Assembly: GCF_025146565.1 (NCBI RefSeq)
Contig: NZ_CP102258.1
Coordinates: 4,062,001 to 4,126,000, forward strand
DNA: 64,000 bases
Reading direction: 5' to 3'
Origin: Bacteroides eggerthii
GTDB lineage: Bacteria > Bacteroidota > Bacteroidia > Bacteroidales > Bacteroidaceae
Shown: positions 8,688 through 16,616 of the stretch, piece after piece
How positions within the stretch are numbered: the first letter of the stretch is position 1
Layout of the letters: each line of letters opens with the position of its first letter
Program-made: the position numbers and the translations under genes
Notes under the pieces: generated by a model
Databases searched by the model: none
The model's input: the letters and a program-made list of their open reading frames with translations, nothing else
What the model was told of the DNA's origin: nothing

Positions 8688-11318
8688 ATGAATAAGATTT
8701 TATCAACCGTCCTCCTCTTCCTTCCTGCCGTCTGTGCACAAGCGCAGACAGCGGGAAAGGTTACCGTCAGGCTCACCGACACCACTCTGATGCACGAAAT
8801 GCGTGCAACTCCCTCTCCGTCGGACGGCGCCACCATAAGCGATCGTGCCGTATCTTTCCAATGGCCGCTACCGGCAGAGCTCAACATCCTGCGAAGCGGC
8901 TTGGACGGAACAGAAGAGAGCACCCCCAAAAAAGAAGTGGACAAAAGCAAGCTGCGCTATTTCCTGCGTTATTCGCAAAGCCCGACATTCGGACCGGGAA
9001 ATACCATGCAAATAGAAACCCGCTGGCCTTTCTTCAATCCGGAACAAGACCTGGCACCGGGCACATGGTACTGGCAATATGGCTATGTCACAGGCGGCAA
9101 AACCGAATGGAGCGACACACAGCGATTTACGGTAGAACCCAATCCCATGAAGTTTTGCCCGCCCGCTCTGAAAACCGTACTCGAAAAGCTGCCCGCCCAT
9201 CATCCCCGCGTATGGCTCGACAAGGACGAATGGGACAGTTTCATAGAGAACAGCCAAGGAAAACCCGAACGCCGAACTTATCTCAAACGCGCCAATAAAG
9301 TACTCGCCACCCCGATGAAATCCGTAAACGACATCAACTCAGACTTGGCAAAGGGGCTGACCAACAAAGTACAGCAAAGCGCAATGCTCACCCGCGAAAG
9401 CCGACGCATCATCGACAGCGAAGAAGCCAATACGGATGTGCTGATTCGCGCATACCTGCTCACCAAAGACCGCCGCTATGCCGATGAAGCCGTTAAGCGT
9501 GTCAAGGAAATGGCCACTTGGGGAGACAACAAAAACGTAGTGGGCGACTTCAACGAAGCTACCCTGCTTTCACTCTGTTCCATGGCATACGATGCGCTGT
9601 ACGACGTTCTGGACAACGCCACGCGCAAATTCCTGCTGAACGAGATAAAAGAATTCGGCAGCAGCATGTACAAACACGACATCAACCGCTTGGAAAACCA
9701 CATCGCCGACAATCACGTATGGCAGATGACATTCCGCATCCTTACCATGGCAGCTTTCACTGTCTACGGCGAACTGCCCGAAGCCGATGCGTGGACGGAC
9801 TATTGCTATAACCTGTGGCTCGTCCGCTTCCCCGGCCTGAACAAAGACGGCGGATGGCACAACGGCGATTCCTACTTCCACGTCAACCTCCGCACACTTG
9901 TGGAAGTTCCCTATTTCTATACGCGCCTCACCGGATACAACTACTTCTCCGACCCCTGGTATCAGGGAAACGCGCTGTATGTCATCTACCAGCAACCGCC
10001 TTTCTCCAAATCGGGCGGTAACGGCAGCTCGCATCAGAATATACTTACTCCCAACGGCACACGCGTAGGATATGCCGATGCTTTGGCACGCATGACAGGA
10101 AACACCTATGCCGCAGACTATGTACGCCACATCAGTGAGCGCCAACCCGATATACTCGAACAAGGAAGCACCTCCAAAGCCGGAGGTCTGGCATGGTTCC
10201 GCCTGCAATGCGACAAACCACTCCCCAACGGACCGGGATTGAAAGACCTCCCTATGGGGCACGTATTCCCGCAAAGCGGACTGGCTTCGTTTTCCACCGA
10301 CTTGGACGATACCCGCAAGAGCGCCATGCTCAGCTTCCGCAGCAGTCCTTACGGCAGCACCTCGCACGCCATAGCCAACCAGAACGCTTTCAATACCTTC
10401 TGGAACGGGCAGTCGCTCTTTTACAGCAGCGGACACCACATCAGCTTCACCGACAAGCACAGCGTTTACTGCCACCGGGCCACACGCGCCCACAACACAA
10501 TTCTGGTAAACGGCATGGGGCAACGCATAGGTACGGAAGGCTACGGATGGATTCCACGCCACTATGTCAGCGACCGGATAAGTTACGTTGCAGGCGACGC
10601 ATCCAAGGCTTACGGCAAAGTAATCTCCCCGCTTTGGTTGCTGCGCGGCAAACAGAGTAATCTGGAATACTCCCCCGAAAATGGCTGGGACGATACCGGA
10701 CTGAAAATATTCCGCCGCCACATCGTAACGCTGGGCAAAAGCGGCTACTCTTTCATATACGATGAACTGGAAGCTGACAAGCCCGTAACTTGGAGCTACC
10801 TGCTACATACAGTCACCAACCCGATGAATGTAGACAAAACCAAGGAATACGTACACATACAAGCCACAAGCAAGGACGGTGTATCCGATGCCTACCTCTT
10901 CTCTGCCGGAACATTGAAAACGGACACAACCGGCAGGTTCTTTGTACCCGCCGTTAATTGGCTGCGTGCAGACGAGAACGGACATTTCAAGCCATACCCC
11001 AACCACTGGCATTTCACTGCCACATCCGGCAAGCAGAAAGTCTATCGCTTTGCCACAATTGTGCATACGCACGCTAAAGGCACTGATGCAAACACCGTAC
11101 AGGCTGCGCCCCAAAGACAGAAAGACGGCAGCATACAGGTGGGCGACTGGAATATCAAAGCGAATATTTCCACCGATGGAAAGCCCTCGTTCGAAGTACG
11201 GAATACGCGCAAAGGCTACGATGCAAGCGTAAGCTATAAGGATTATGGCCCAACAGTGATACACGACGGCAATAAAAAGACAGAATTGAAAGACGAAGTT
11301 CCCGAACTGGAAATCTGA
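8688..11318 (+). CDS. Lyase 1: DUF4962 + heparinase II/III-like polysaccharide lyase
   Basis: The 876-residue product has a signal peptide (cleavage near AQAQ, no lipobox), a beta-rich N-terminal DUF4962-type module (about 25-160), a helical alpha/alpha-toroid (about 165-480) and a C-terminal heparinase II/III-like beta-sandwich (about 500-876). Lyases of this architecture cleave uronic-acid polymers by beta-elimination and leave an unsaturated uronate. Candidate catalytic residues by analogy with heparinase II are Asn342-His343 in ADNHVWQ, Tyr396 in NGDSYF and His560 in GSTSHAIANQNAFN, all conserved in the other four paralogs here. RAHNTILVNG is another shared motif. It is co-transcribed with the sulfatase, is very similar to lyase 2, and ends before a strong terminator. 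Periplasmic location is inferred. The exact CAZy family (PL33-like or another DUF4962 family) and substrate are open. Confidence 0.9.
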   Translation: MNKILSTVLLFLPAVCAQAQTAGKVTVRLTDTTLMHEMRATPSPSDGATISDRAVSFQWPLPAELNILRSGLDGTEESTPKKEVDKSKLRYFLRYSQSPTFGPGNTMQIETRWPFFNPEQDLAPGTWYWQYGYVTGGKTEWSDTQRFTVEPNPMKFCPPALKTVLEKLPAHHPRVWLDKDEWDSFIENSQGKPERRTYLKRANKVLATPMKSVNDINSDLAKGLTNKVQQSAMLTRESRRIIDSEEANTDVLIRAYLLTKDRRYADEAVKRVKEMATWGDNKNVVGDFNEATLLSLCSMAYDALYDVLDNATRKFLLNEIKEFGSSMYKHDINRLENHIADNHVWQMTFRILTMAAFTVYGELPEADAWTDYCYNLWLVRFPGLNKDGGWHNGDSYFHVNLRTLVEVPYFYTRLTGYNYFSDPWYQGNALYVIYQQPPFSKSGGNGSSHQNILTPNGTRVGYADALARMTGNTYAADYVRHISERQPDILEQGSTSKAGGLAWFRLQCDKPLPNGPGLKDLPMGHVFPQSGLASFSTDLDDTRKSAMLSFRSSPYGSTSHAIANQNAFNTFWNGQSLFYSSGHHISFTDKHSVYCHRATRAHNTILVNGMGQRIGTEGYGWIPRHYVSDRISYVAGDASKAYGKVISPLWLLRGKQSNLEYSPENGWDDTGLKIFRRHIVTLGKSGYSFIYDELEADKPVTWSYLLHTVTNPMNVDKTKEYVHIQATSKDGVSDAYLFSAGTLKTDTTGRFFVPAVNWLRADENGHFKPYPNHWHFTATSGKQKVYRFATIVHTHAKGTDANTVQAAPQRQKDGSIQVGDWNIKANISTDGKPSFEVRNTRKGYDASVSYKDYGPTVIHDGNKKTELKDEVPELEI

Positions 11319-11345
11319 CAATCTCTCCTAATTATCCATAAAAAC

Positions 11346-11390
11346 AAGTCCAAAACCACGAACATCACGTGGTCTTGGACTTATTTTTTT
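11346..11390 (+). terminator. Rho-independent terminator after lyase 1
   Basis: A 15-bp stem (11346-11360 with 11368-11382, one mismatch) encloses a 7-nt loop and is followed by a run of seven T. It closes the sulfatase-lyase 1 operon. Confidence 0.9.
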
Positions 11391-11419
11391 ATGTCATTCT
11401 CATTGTCTGAATGCCATTT

Positions 11420-11449
11420 TACACAGAAATATAAGAAAACTACACAGAA
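11420..11449 (+). promoter_or_regulatory. Direct repeat TACACAGAA x2, 21-bp period, upstream of SusC1
   Basis: TACACAGAA occurs at 11420-11428 and again at 11441-11449. The start-to-start distance is 21 bp, two helical turns, and the pair lies about 120-150 bp before the SusC1 start. This geometry would suit a dimeric AraC-type DNA-binding domain such as those on the two hybrid sensors encoded in block C. Function is inferred. Confidence 0.4.
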
Positions 11450-11518
11450 CTAAAAGACAAATCAACGTTCCTACAAAATTACAAAACACACTAAAAAGCA
11501 ATGGAACTAAAGAATCCC

Positions 11519-11527
11519 TAATTTAGC
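11519..11527 (+). promoter_or_regulatory. Candidate -7 element of the SusC1 operon
   Basis: TAATTTAGC lies 39 bp upstream of the SusC1 ATG and is identical to the element before the sulfatase gene. It deviates by one base from TAnnTTTGC, and no -33 box is evident, which would fit an activator-dependent promoter. Confidence 0.4.
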
Positions 11528-11566
11528 AAACAGAAAACAAAACGTAATCATACTATTAAACCCCAT

Positions 11567-14500
11567 ATGAAAAGCATGCAGAGATTTTTTCTATTAGCAG
11601 TCTGTTTACTCTCCACATTGAGTATTCATGCGCAAAGCTTTACCGTCACCGGAAAGGTTATAGACAATACCGGACTGGAAGTAATCGGTGCCAATATTTC
11701 TATCAAAGGGAGTGCAGGCGTTGGAACAATTACCAATATTGACGGACAATATACCCTTAATGTAAACAACCCCGCTAAAGATGTGCTTGTCATTTCTTAT
11801 ATAGGAATGAAAACACAGGAAATAGCGGTAAAAGGCCAAAAACAAATCAATGTGACTTTGCAAGAAGACAGTAAGGTGCTGGATGAGGTGGTTGTCATTG
11901 GTTACGGAACAGCCAAACGAGGCGATTTGACCGGTTCTGTCGTATCTGTAAAAAACGAAGACCTGATGCAAACGCCCACCTCGGATGTGGCTCAGGCTTT
12001 GGCAGGGCGCGTGGCAGGCGTGCAAATCATGCAAAGCGAAGGCGAACCGGGAGCATCTGTCTCTATTCGTGTGCGTGGCGGTATCTCCATTACCCAAAGC
12101 AACGAACCGCTTTATATCATTGACGGTTTTCCCAGCGAAGACGGCATGAGCAGCCTGGATCCCGGTGAAATTGAGACTATCGATATTCTAAAAGATGCTT
12201 CTTCAACAGCCATTTACGGAGCTCGCGGAGCCAATGGCGTAGTAGTGATTACTACGAAAAAAGGCACGAAGGACGCTTCAAAAATGAACGTCAGCTTCAA
12301 TAGTTATATAGGAATACGGAAAGTTAATAAAAAGCTTGATGTACTTTCGTCTAAAGAATATGTGCTGCTGGACTATGAACGCAATTTAGCTTTATATGGA
12401 GAAAGCGGCATACGACGGTTCCAGAATGCCTACGGCTCTTTCCAAGAAATAGAAGAAAATTACGGAAACAGAAAAGGCGTAGACTGGCAAGAAGAAGCCT
12501 TCGGCCGGGTCACCACCTCACAGAATTATCGTGTGAACATTTCCGGTGGAAATAAAGAACTGAAATACAGTCTTTCCTATAATTATGTAAAAGATCTGGG
12601 AGCCATGATAAAAAGCGGAATGGACCGCCACAACGTATCTTTCAACATCTCGCATAAAGCATCCAGCCGTTTTCAAGCCAACGCCCGCCTCAGCTATGAC
12701 GAATCGAAAACATACGGTATGGGAACTTCGGAAGGAAACAACCGTTTCAACAAAATGGAACATATCTTGCAATACCGCCCTGTCAATTCACTGACAGGCA
12801 ACGATCGTGATTTGATCACCGGAGATGATGACCTGATTGACGATGAGTCCAATCCGATGCAAAGCCCCATTCTCTCTGCACAAGAAGAAACAAAAATCCG
12901 CAAAGTGCGTAGCATGCAGGCTAACGGCGGCTTCACCTTCAACTTCACCAAACGGTTCAGCTTCCGCAACAGTACCGGTATGCGCTATCAGACTTCACGC
13001 CAAGACATCTTCTATGGCGAAAAATCCGTTGCCGGCAAACGTTCCAGCATCAACGGCAACATAGCTTACAACGAAAATGGCAGTTTCCAGACCTCCAATG
13101 TATTCACTTACGATTATAGAGGTAAGACTCATAAACTGAATGTAATGGCCGGTCAAGAATGGATTTCGCGCTGGTCCAAATACTTGGGAGCCTATGCCAC
13201 CAACTTCCCGAACAACGACATCGGATTGGACGACATGGGGTTGGGAACTCCGAGTGAAATACGTTCCAGTGTCAACGACGACGACCGCCTGCTTTCATTC
13301 TTCGCACGTGCCAACTATAATTTCCGGGAGAAATACTTGTTGACCGCCACAGTGCGTGCCGACGGGTCTTCCAAATTCGCTGCCCACAACAAATGGGGCT
13401 TTTTCCCATCCGTCTCCGCAGCATGGCGCCTAAGCGAAGAAGAGTTTATCAAAAAATTAAACTTGTTCTCCGACCTTAAACTCCGGGTGGGTTATGGTTT
13501 GGCAGGTAACAACCGAGTAGCAAGCTATACATCGCTTGATTTACTAACGTCCACCCGCTACCCCATCGGTGAAGCGCTCTCACCGGGATATGCCACATCC
13601 GGGATTCCGAGTGCCGATCTTAAATGGGAATCAAACAAGACATTGAATGTCGGCATAGATATGGGATTTCTGGAACAACGGATCATTGTTTCTCCGGAAT
13701 TCTACCTCAACAAAAGTTCCAACCTGTTGCTGAATTCACGCGTGCCGACATCTTCCGGACACAAAACCATGATGCGGAACATCGGAAAAACCAGCAACAT
13801 CGGTTTCGACCTCAGCATTACTTCCGTCAACATACAGAAGAAAAATTTTACGTGGACCACAAATTTCAATGTCTCGCACAACCGTAACAAGATTGAGGCT
13901 CTATCAGGAGAACAGTATTTCCTTGAAGAAGCCCGCTTCGGCTACGACCAGAAAACACACAAAATCGAAGTTGGCAAACCGATAGGACAATTCTATGGGT
14001 ATAAGACATTAGGATTATATCAGGTAGAGGACTTTGACTACAATGCCAAAGACCAGACCTACACCCTGAAAGAAGGAATCCCTTATATGAGCGGCACATT
14101 CAACCGTAGCGACATACGTCCCGGTATGTGGAAATTCGATGATCGGAACGGAGACAAAGTCATTGATGACTCGGACATGAGTGTCATCGGCAATGCCAAT
14201 CCCGACTTCTACGGCGGTCTGAACAACCAGTTCAAATACAAAGGGTGGGATTTCAACTTCTTTTTCACCTTCAGCTATGGCGGTGAAGTGCTGAATGCAA
14301 CCAAGCTGACCAACACCAAAACAGCTACCACCAATTACAGTGTGCTGAACATTGCCAACAGCAGCAACCGATGGATGACCGTCAACAGTGAGGGACAACT
14401 TATAACCGATCCGGAAGAAATGGCGGCCATCAATGCCGGAAGAACCGTTGCATGCATATATGATATGGAAGCAGGCGACAAATACATCCATTCATGGGCA

Positions 14501-14752
14501 GTGGAGGATGCCTCGTACCTGCGTCTGAGCAACGTGAACCTGGGATACACTTTTGACCGCAAAAAATTACGCAATTTCAACATCCAGAGCCTGCGCCTCT
14601 ATTTCACAGGCAGCAATCTCTTCGTATGGACACCTTATAGCGGCTTCGATCCGGAAGTATCCACTAAAGGGAATAACCTAACACCGGGTGTGGATTACGG
14701 CGCCTACCCCCGCAACCGTTCTTATGTATTCGGACTTAACATCACTTTCTAA
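11567..14752 (+). CDS. SusC1: SusC/RagA-family TonB-dependent outer-membrane transporter
   Basis: This 1061-residue TonB-dependent transporter would move oligosaccharides through the outer membrane together with its SusD partner. A signal peptide ends near IHAQ. A CarboxypepD_reg-like domain (about 22-100, VTGKVIDNTGLEVIGANISI) leads to the SusC-type TonB-box region VLDEVVVIGYGTAK at about 105. The plug domain follows (VAGVQIMQSEGEPGAS, YIIDGFPSEDG, IEILKDASS-type and IYGARGANGVVVITTKKG motifs). The rest is a beta-barrel ending in aromatic FGLNITF. SusD1 starts 13 bp after the stop. It is the first gene of a six-gene operon with lyase 2 and fimbrillin-like lipoproteins. Confidence 0.95.
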   Translation: MKSMQRFFLLAVCLLSTLSIHAQSFTVTGKVIDNTGLEVIGANISIKGSAGVGTITNIDGQYTLNVNNPAKDVLVISYIGMKTQEIAVKGQKQINVTLQEDSKVLDEVVVIGYGTAKRGDLTGSVVSVKNEDLMQTPTSDVAQALAGRVAGVQIMQSEGEPGASVSIRVRGGISITQSNEPLYIIDGFPSEDGMSSLDPGEIETIDILKDASSTAIYGARGANGVVVITTKKGTKDASKMNVSFNSYIGIRKVNKKLDVLSSKEYVLLDYERNLALYGESGIRRFQNAYGSFQEIEENYGNRKGVDWQEEAFGRVTTSQNYRVNISGGNKELKYSLSYNYVKDLGAMIKSGMDRHNVSFNISHKASSRFQANARLSYDESKTYGMGTSEGNNRFNKMEHILQYRPVNSLTGNDRDLITGDDDLIDDESNPMQSPILSAQEETKIRKVRSMQANGGFTFNFTKRFSFRNSTGMRYQTSRQDIFYGEKSVAGKRSSINGNIAYNENGSFQTSNVFTYDYRGKTHKLNVMAGQEWISRWSKYLGAYATNFPNNDIGLDDMGLGTPSEIRSSVNDDDRLLSFFARANYNFREKYLLTATVRADGSSKFAAHNKWGFFPSVSAAWRLSEEEFIKKLNLFSDLKLRVGYGLAGNNRVASYTSLDLLTSTRYPIGEALSPGYATSGIPSADLKWESNKTLNVGIDMGFLEQRIIVSPEFYLNKSSNLLLNSRVPTSSGHKTMMRNIGKTSNIGFDLSITSVNIQKKNFTWTTNFNVSHNRNKIEALSGEQYFLEEARFGYDQKTHKIEVGKPIGQFYGYKTLGLYQVEDFDYNAKDQTYTLKEGIPYMSGTFNRSDIRPGMWKFDDRNGDKVIDDSDMSVIGNANPDFYGGLNNQFKYKGWDFNFFFTFSYGGEVLNATKLTNTKTATTNYSVLNIANSSNRWMTVNSEGQLITDPEEMAAINAGRTVACIYDMEAGDKYIHSWAVEDASYLRLSNVNLGYTFDRKKLRNFNIQSLRLYFTGSNLFVWTPYSGFDPEVSTKGNNLTPGVDYGAYPRNRSYVFGLNITF

Positions 14753-14765
14753 ACAAGATACAACC

Positions 14766-16451
14766 ATGAAAAGAAATAATCCCCTATATACTATCTGTTT
14801 CTTATTGGCAGGAATGTGTATCAATACCTCCTGTGAAGACATTTTAAGCGAGTCTCCCAACTCTTCATATGAACGGAAAGACTTCTTCCTTACCGACAAA
14901 CAGGCCGATATGGCCGTATTGGGAGTATACAGTATATTGCCCGGCATTTACGGAGACAAAGACGGCATGGCTTTTCCCTGCTCCGATGACACCTACTATG
15001 CCAGCGGGACCAACAGCGACAATACCCGTCGTGATATCTGCCATTACACCATCCGCCCTGCTAACACATGGGTAGACGCAGTGTGGGTAGGGAAATACCA
15101 GCAAATCAATCGCGCTAACTATGCCATTACGGGAATTGAAAATATGGACGGATACAGCGACAGCAAAGTTCTGCAGGCTTTCGCAGCCGAAGCGAAATTT
15201 TTACGTGCACAAGCAGCTTTCGACTTAGTACGCTATTGGGGAGATGTTCCTTTCAGCATAGATTACACGACCGACTATGAAACTTCTTACAAACCACGTA
15301 CAGAACGTGAAGAGATATACGAACAAATCATTAAAGACCTGGATTTTGCCAAAGAACATTTGGCATGGGCCAATGATAATTCTTCGCCCGAACGTGCCAC
15401 TCAAGGAAGCGCACGTGCATTGCTGATGCGTGTACTGCTGACACGAGCAGGATACAGTCTGCAATTGGACGGAAAGACAACCCGCCCGAATGAAGCATTA
15501 CGTACCCGATATTTTAATGCGGTTATCAAAGAGTGGGAAGCTTTCCAATCAGAAGAAGGACAGTATCATGGTTTTTACGAAGGAGGTTACGAGGAGTTGT
15601 TCAAAGGCTTCTCGGCCGGAGTCCTGAACAACCGGGAGAGCTTGTTTGAAGTTTCTTTCTATTACCCCGGCACTAAAGGATATTGGGGAACATATATCGG
15701 CATAATTGTAGATGCACCGGCCAATTCGGCAGACGCCAACAAAGTTATGGGTCGTGCAGCAGTCTCCTATCGTGCCGTACCCGAATGGTATGATCTCTAT
15801 GAAGCACAGGATGTGCGCCGCGATGTGGCTATCGGAAGGCACAGCTGGACATGGAATAAGACAACCGGTGTGCACGAAAAGACAGACTTGTCAAAGAAAA
15901 AAGGCAACTGGACCCCTGCCAAGTGGAGACGCGAATGGATGCCGGCCGGCTATAAGGAGCCTAACTATACAGATGTCAACTACTGTATGTTGCGCTACGC
16001 GGATGTTGTGCTGATGGCCGCCGAAGCCTACAACGAAACCGGCAATACGCCCAAAGCCTGGGAACTTCTGAATAGTGTGCGCAAGCGTTCCGGAGCCACA
16101 GAAATTACAACCCGTAACTATAAAAGTCTGCTCAAGACCAATGAGCTTATGAAAAAACTCGATTTCATCGATGATAGCGACGATACCGGCAAATTCCGTA
16201 CTGCCCTCTATTGGGAACGCGGCTTCGAACTGGCTTTCGAAGGACAGCGTAAATTCGACCTTATACGTTGGGGCATACTGAAAGAAGCATTAACTCTGTT
16301 TGGAGAAAATACGGCAGTCAACACTTCCACCAATATCGCCTACCCTGCCTATCGGAATTTCAAAAAAGGCAAGCACGAACTTTTCCCGATTCCCGAAGAT
16401 GAATTGCAAATAAACAGCAAACTGGAAGGAGTGAATAACCCCGGATATTAA
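14766..16451 (+). CDS. SusD1: SusD/RagB-family glycan-binding lipoprotein
   Basis: SusD-family proteins cap the SusC barrel and bind glycan at the cell surface. The ATG at 14766 is chosen because it begins a proper lipoprotein signal (lipobox NTSC, Cys23, followed by EDI); an in-frame ATG at 14688 lies inside SusC1 and lacks a signal. From this start the product is 561 residues. A helical TPR-like core holds the segments FLRAQAAFDLVRYWGDVPF and LMAAEAYNETGN, and the C-terminus has the family pattern in which the chain returns to the end with GVNNPGY. It is paired with SusC1 and lies 165 bp upstream of lyase 2, which may also have its own promoter. Confidence 0.94.
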   Translation: MKRNNPLYTICFLLAGMCINTSCEDILSESPNSSYERKDFFLTDKQADMAVLGVYSILPGIYGDKDGMAFPCSDDTYYASGTNSDNTRRDICHYTIRPANTWVDAVWVGKYQQINRANYAITGIENMDGYSDSKVLQAFAAEAKFLRAQAAFDLVRYWGDVPFSIDYTTDYETSYKPRTEREEIYEQIIKDLDFAKEHLAWANDNSSPERATQGSARALLMRVLLTRAGYSLQLDGKTTRPNEALRTRYFNAVIKEWEAFQSEEGQYHGFYEGGYEELFKGFSAGVLNNRESLFEVSFYYPGTKGYWGTYIGIIVDAPANSADANKVMGRAAVSYRAVPEWYDLYEAQDVRRDVAIGRHSWTWNKTTGVHEKTDLSKKKGNWTPAKWRREWMPAGYKEPNYTDVNYCMLRYADVVLMAAEAYNETGNTPKAWELLNSVRKRSGATEITTRNYKSLLKTNELMKKLDFIDDSDDTGKFRTALYWERGFELAFEGQRKFDLIRWGILKEALTLFGENTAVNTSTNIAYPAYRNFKKGKHELFPIPEDELQINSKLEGVNNPGY

Positions 16452-16577
16452 TGGGACATAGACCTTTACAAAAGTTATTAAACAAATTTGCAAGAAACTC
16501 AAACGAAATTGAAAGGAAAATCACCAATATCGAATAATGGAAAAACAGACAGAAAATTCCCGTCATCATAAAAACTA

Positions 16578-16586
16578 TAATTTTGC
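16578..16586 (+). promoter_or_regulatory. Candidate -7 element before lyase 2
   Basis: TAATTTTGC fits the Bacteroides -7 consensus TAnnTTTGC exactly and lies 30 bp before the lyase 2 ATG, in the 165-bp gap after SusD1. No -33 TTTG at the usual distance was seen, so it may be a weak internal promoter. Confidence 0.4.
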
Positions 16587-16616
16587 AAAGAGAGAAAAAC
16601 AATAAAACAACATATC

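Noticed and set aside
9570..10721. Minus-strand open frame of 383 codons inside lyase 1
   Set aside because: It lies wholly antisense to a gene with clear motifs, has valine/cysteine-rich unstructured composition typical of antisense frames in this codon usage, and no ribosome site or homologous pattern.
14688..14765. Upstream ATG for SusD1 overlapping SusC1
   Set aside because: The extension would bury the lipoprotein signal 26 residues inside the protein; the ATG at 14766 gives a proper signal peptide and normal spacing.
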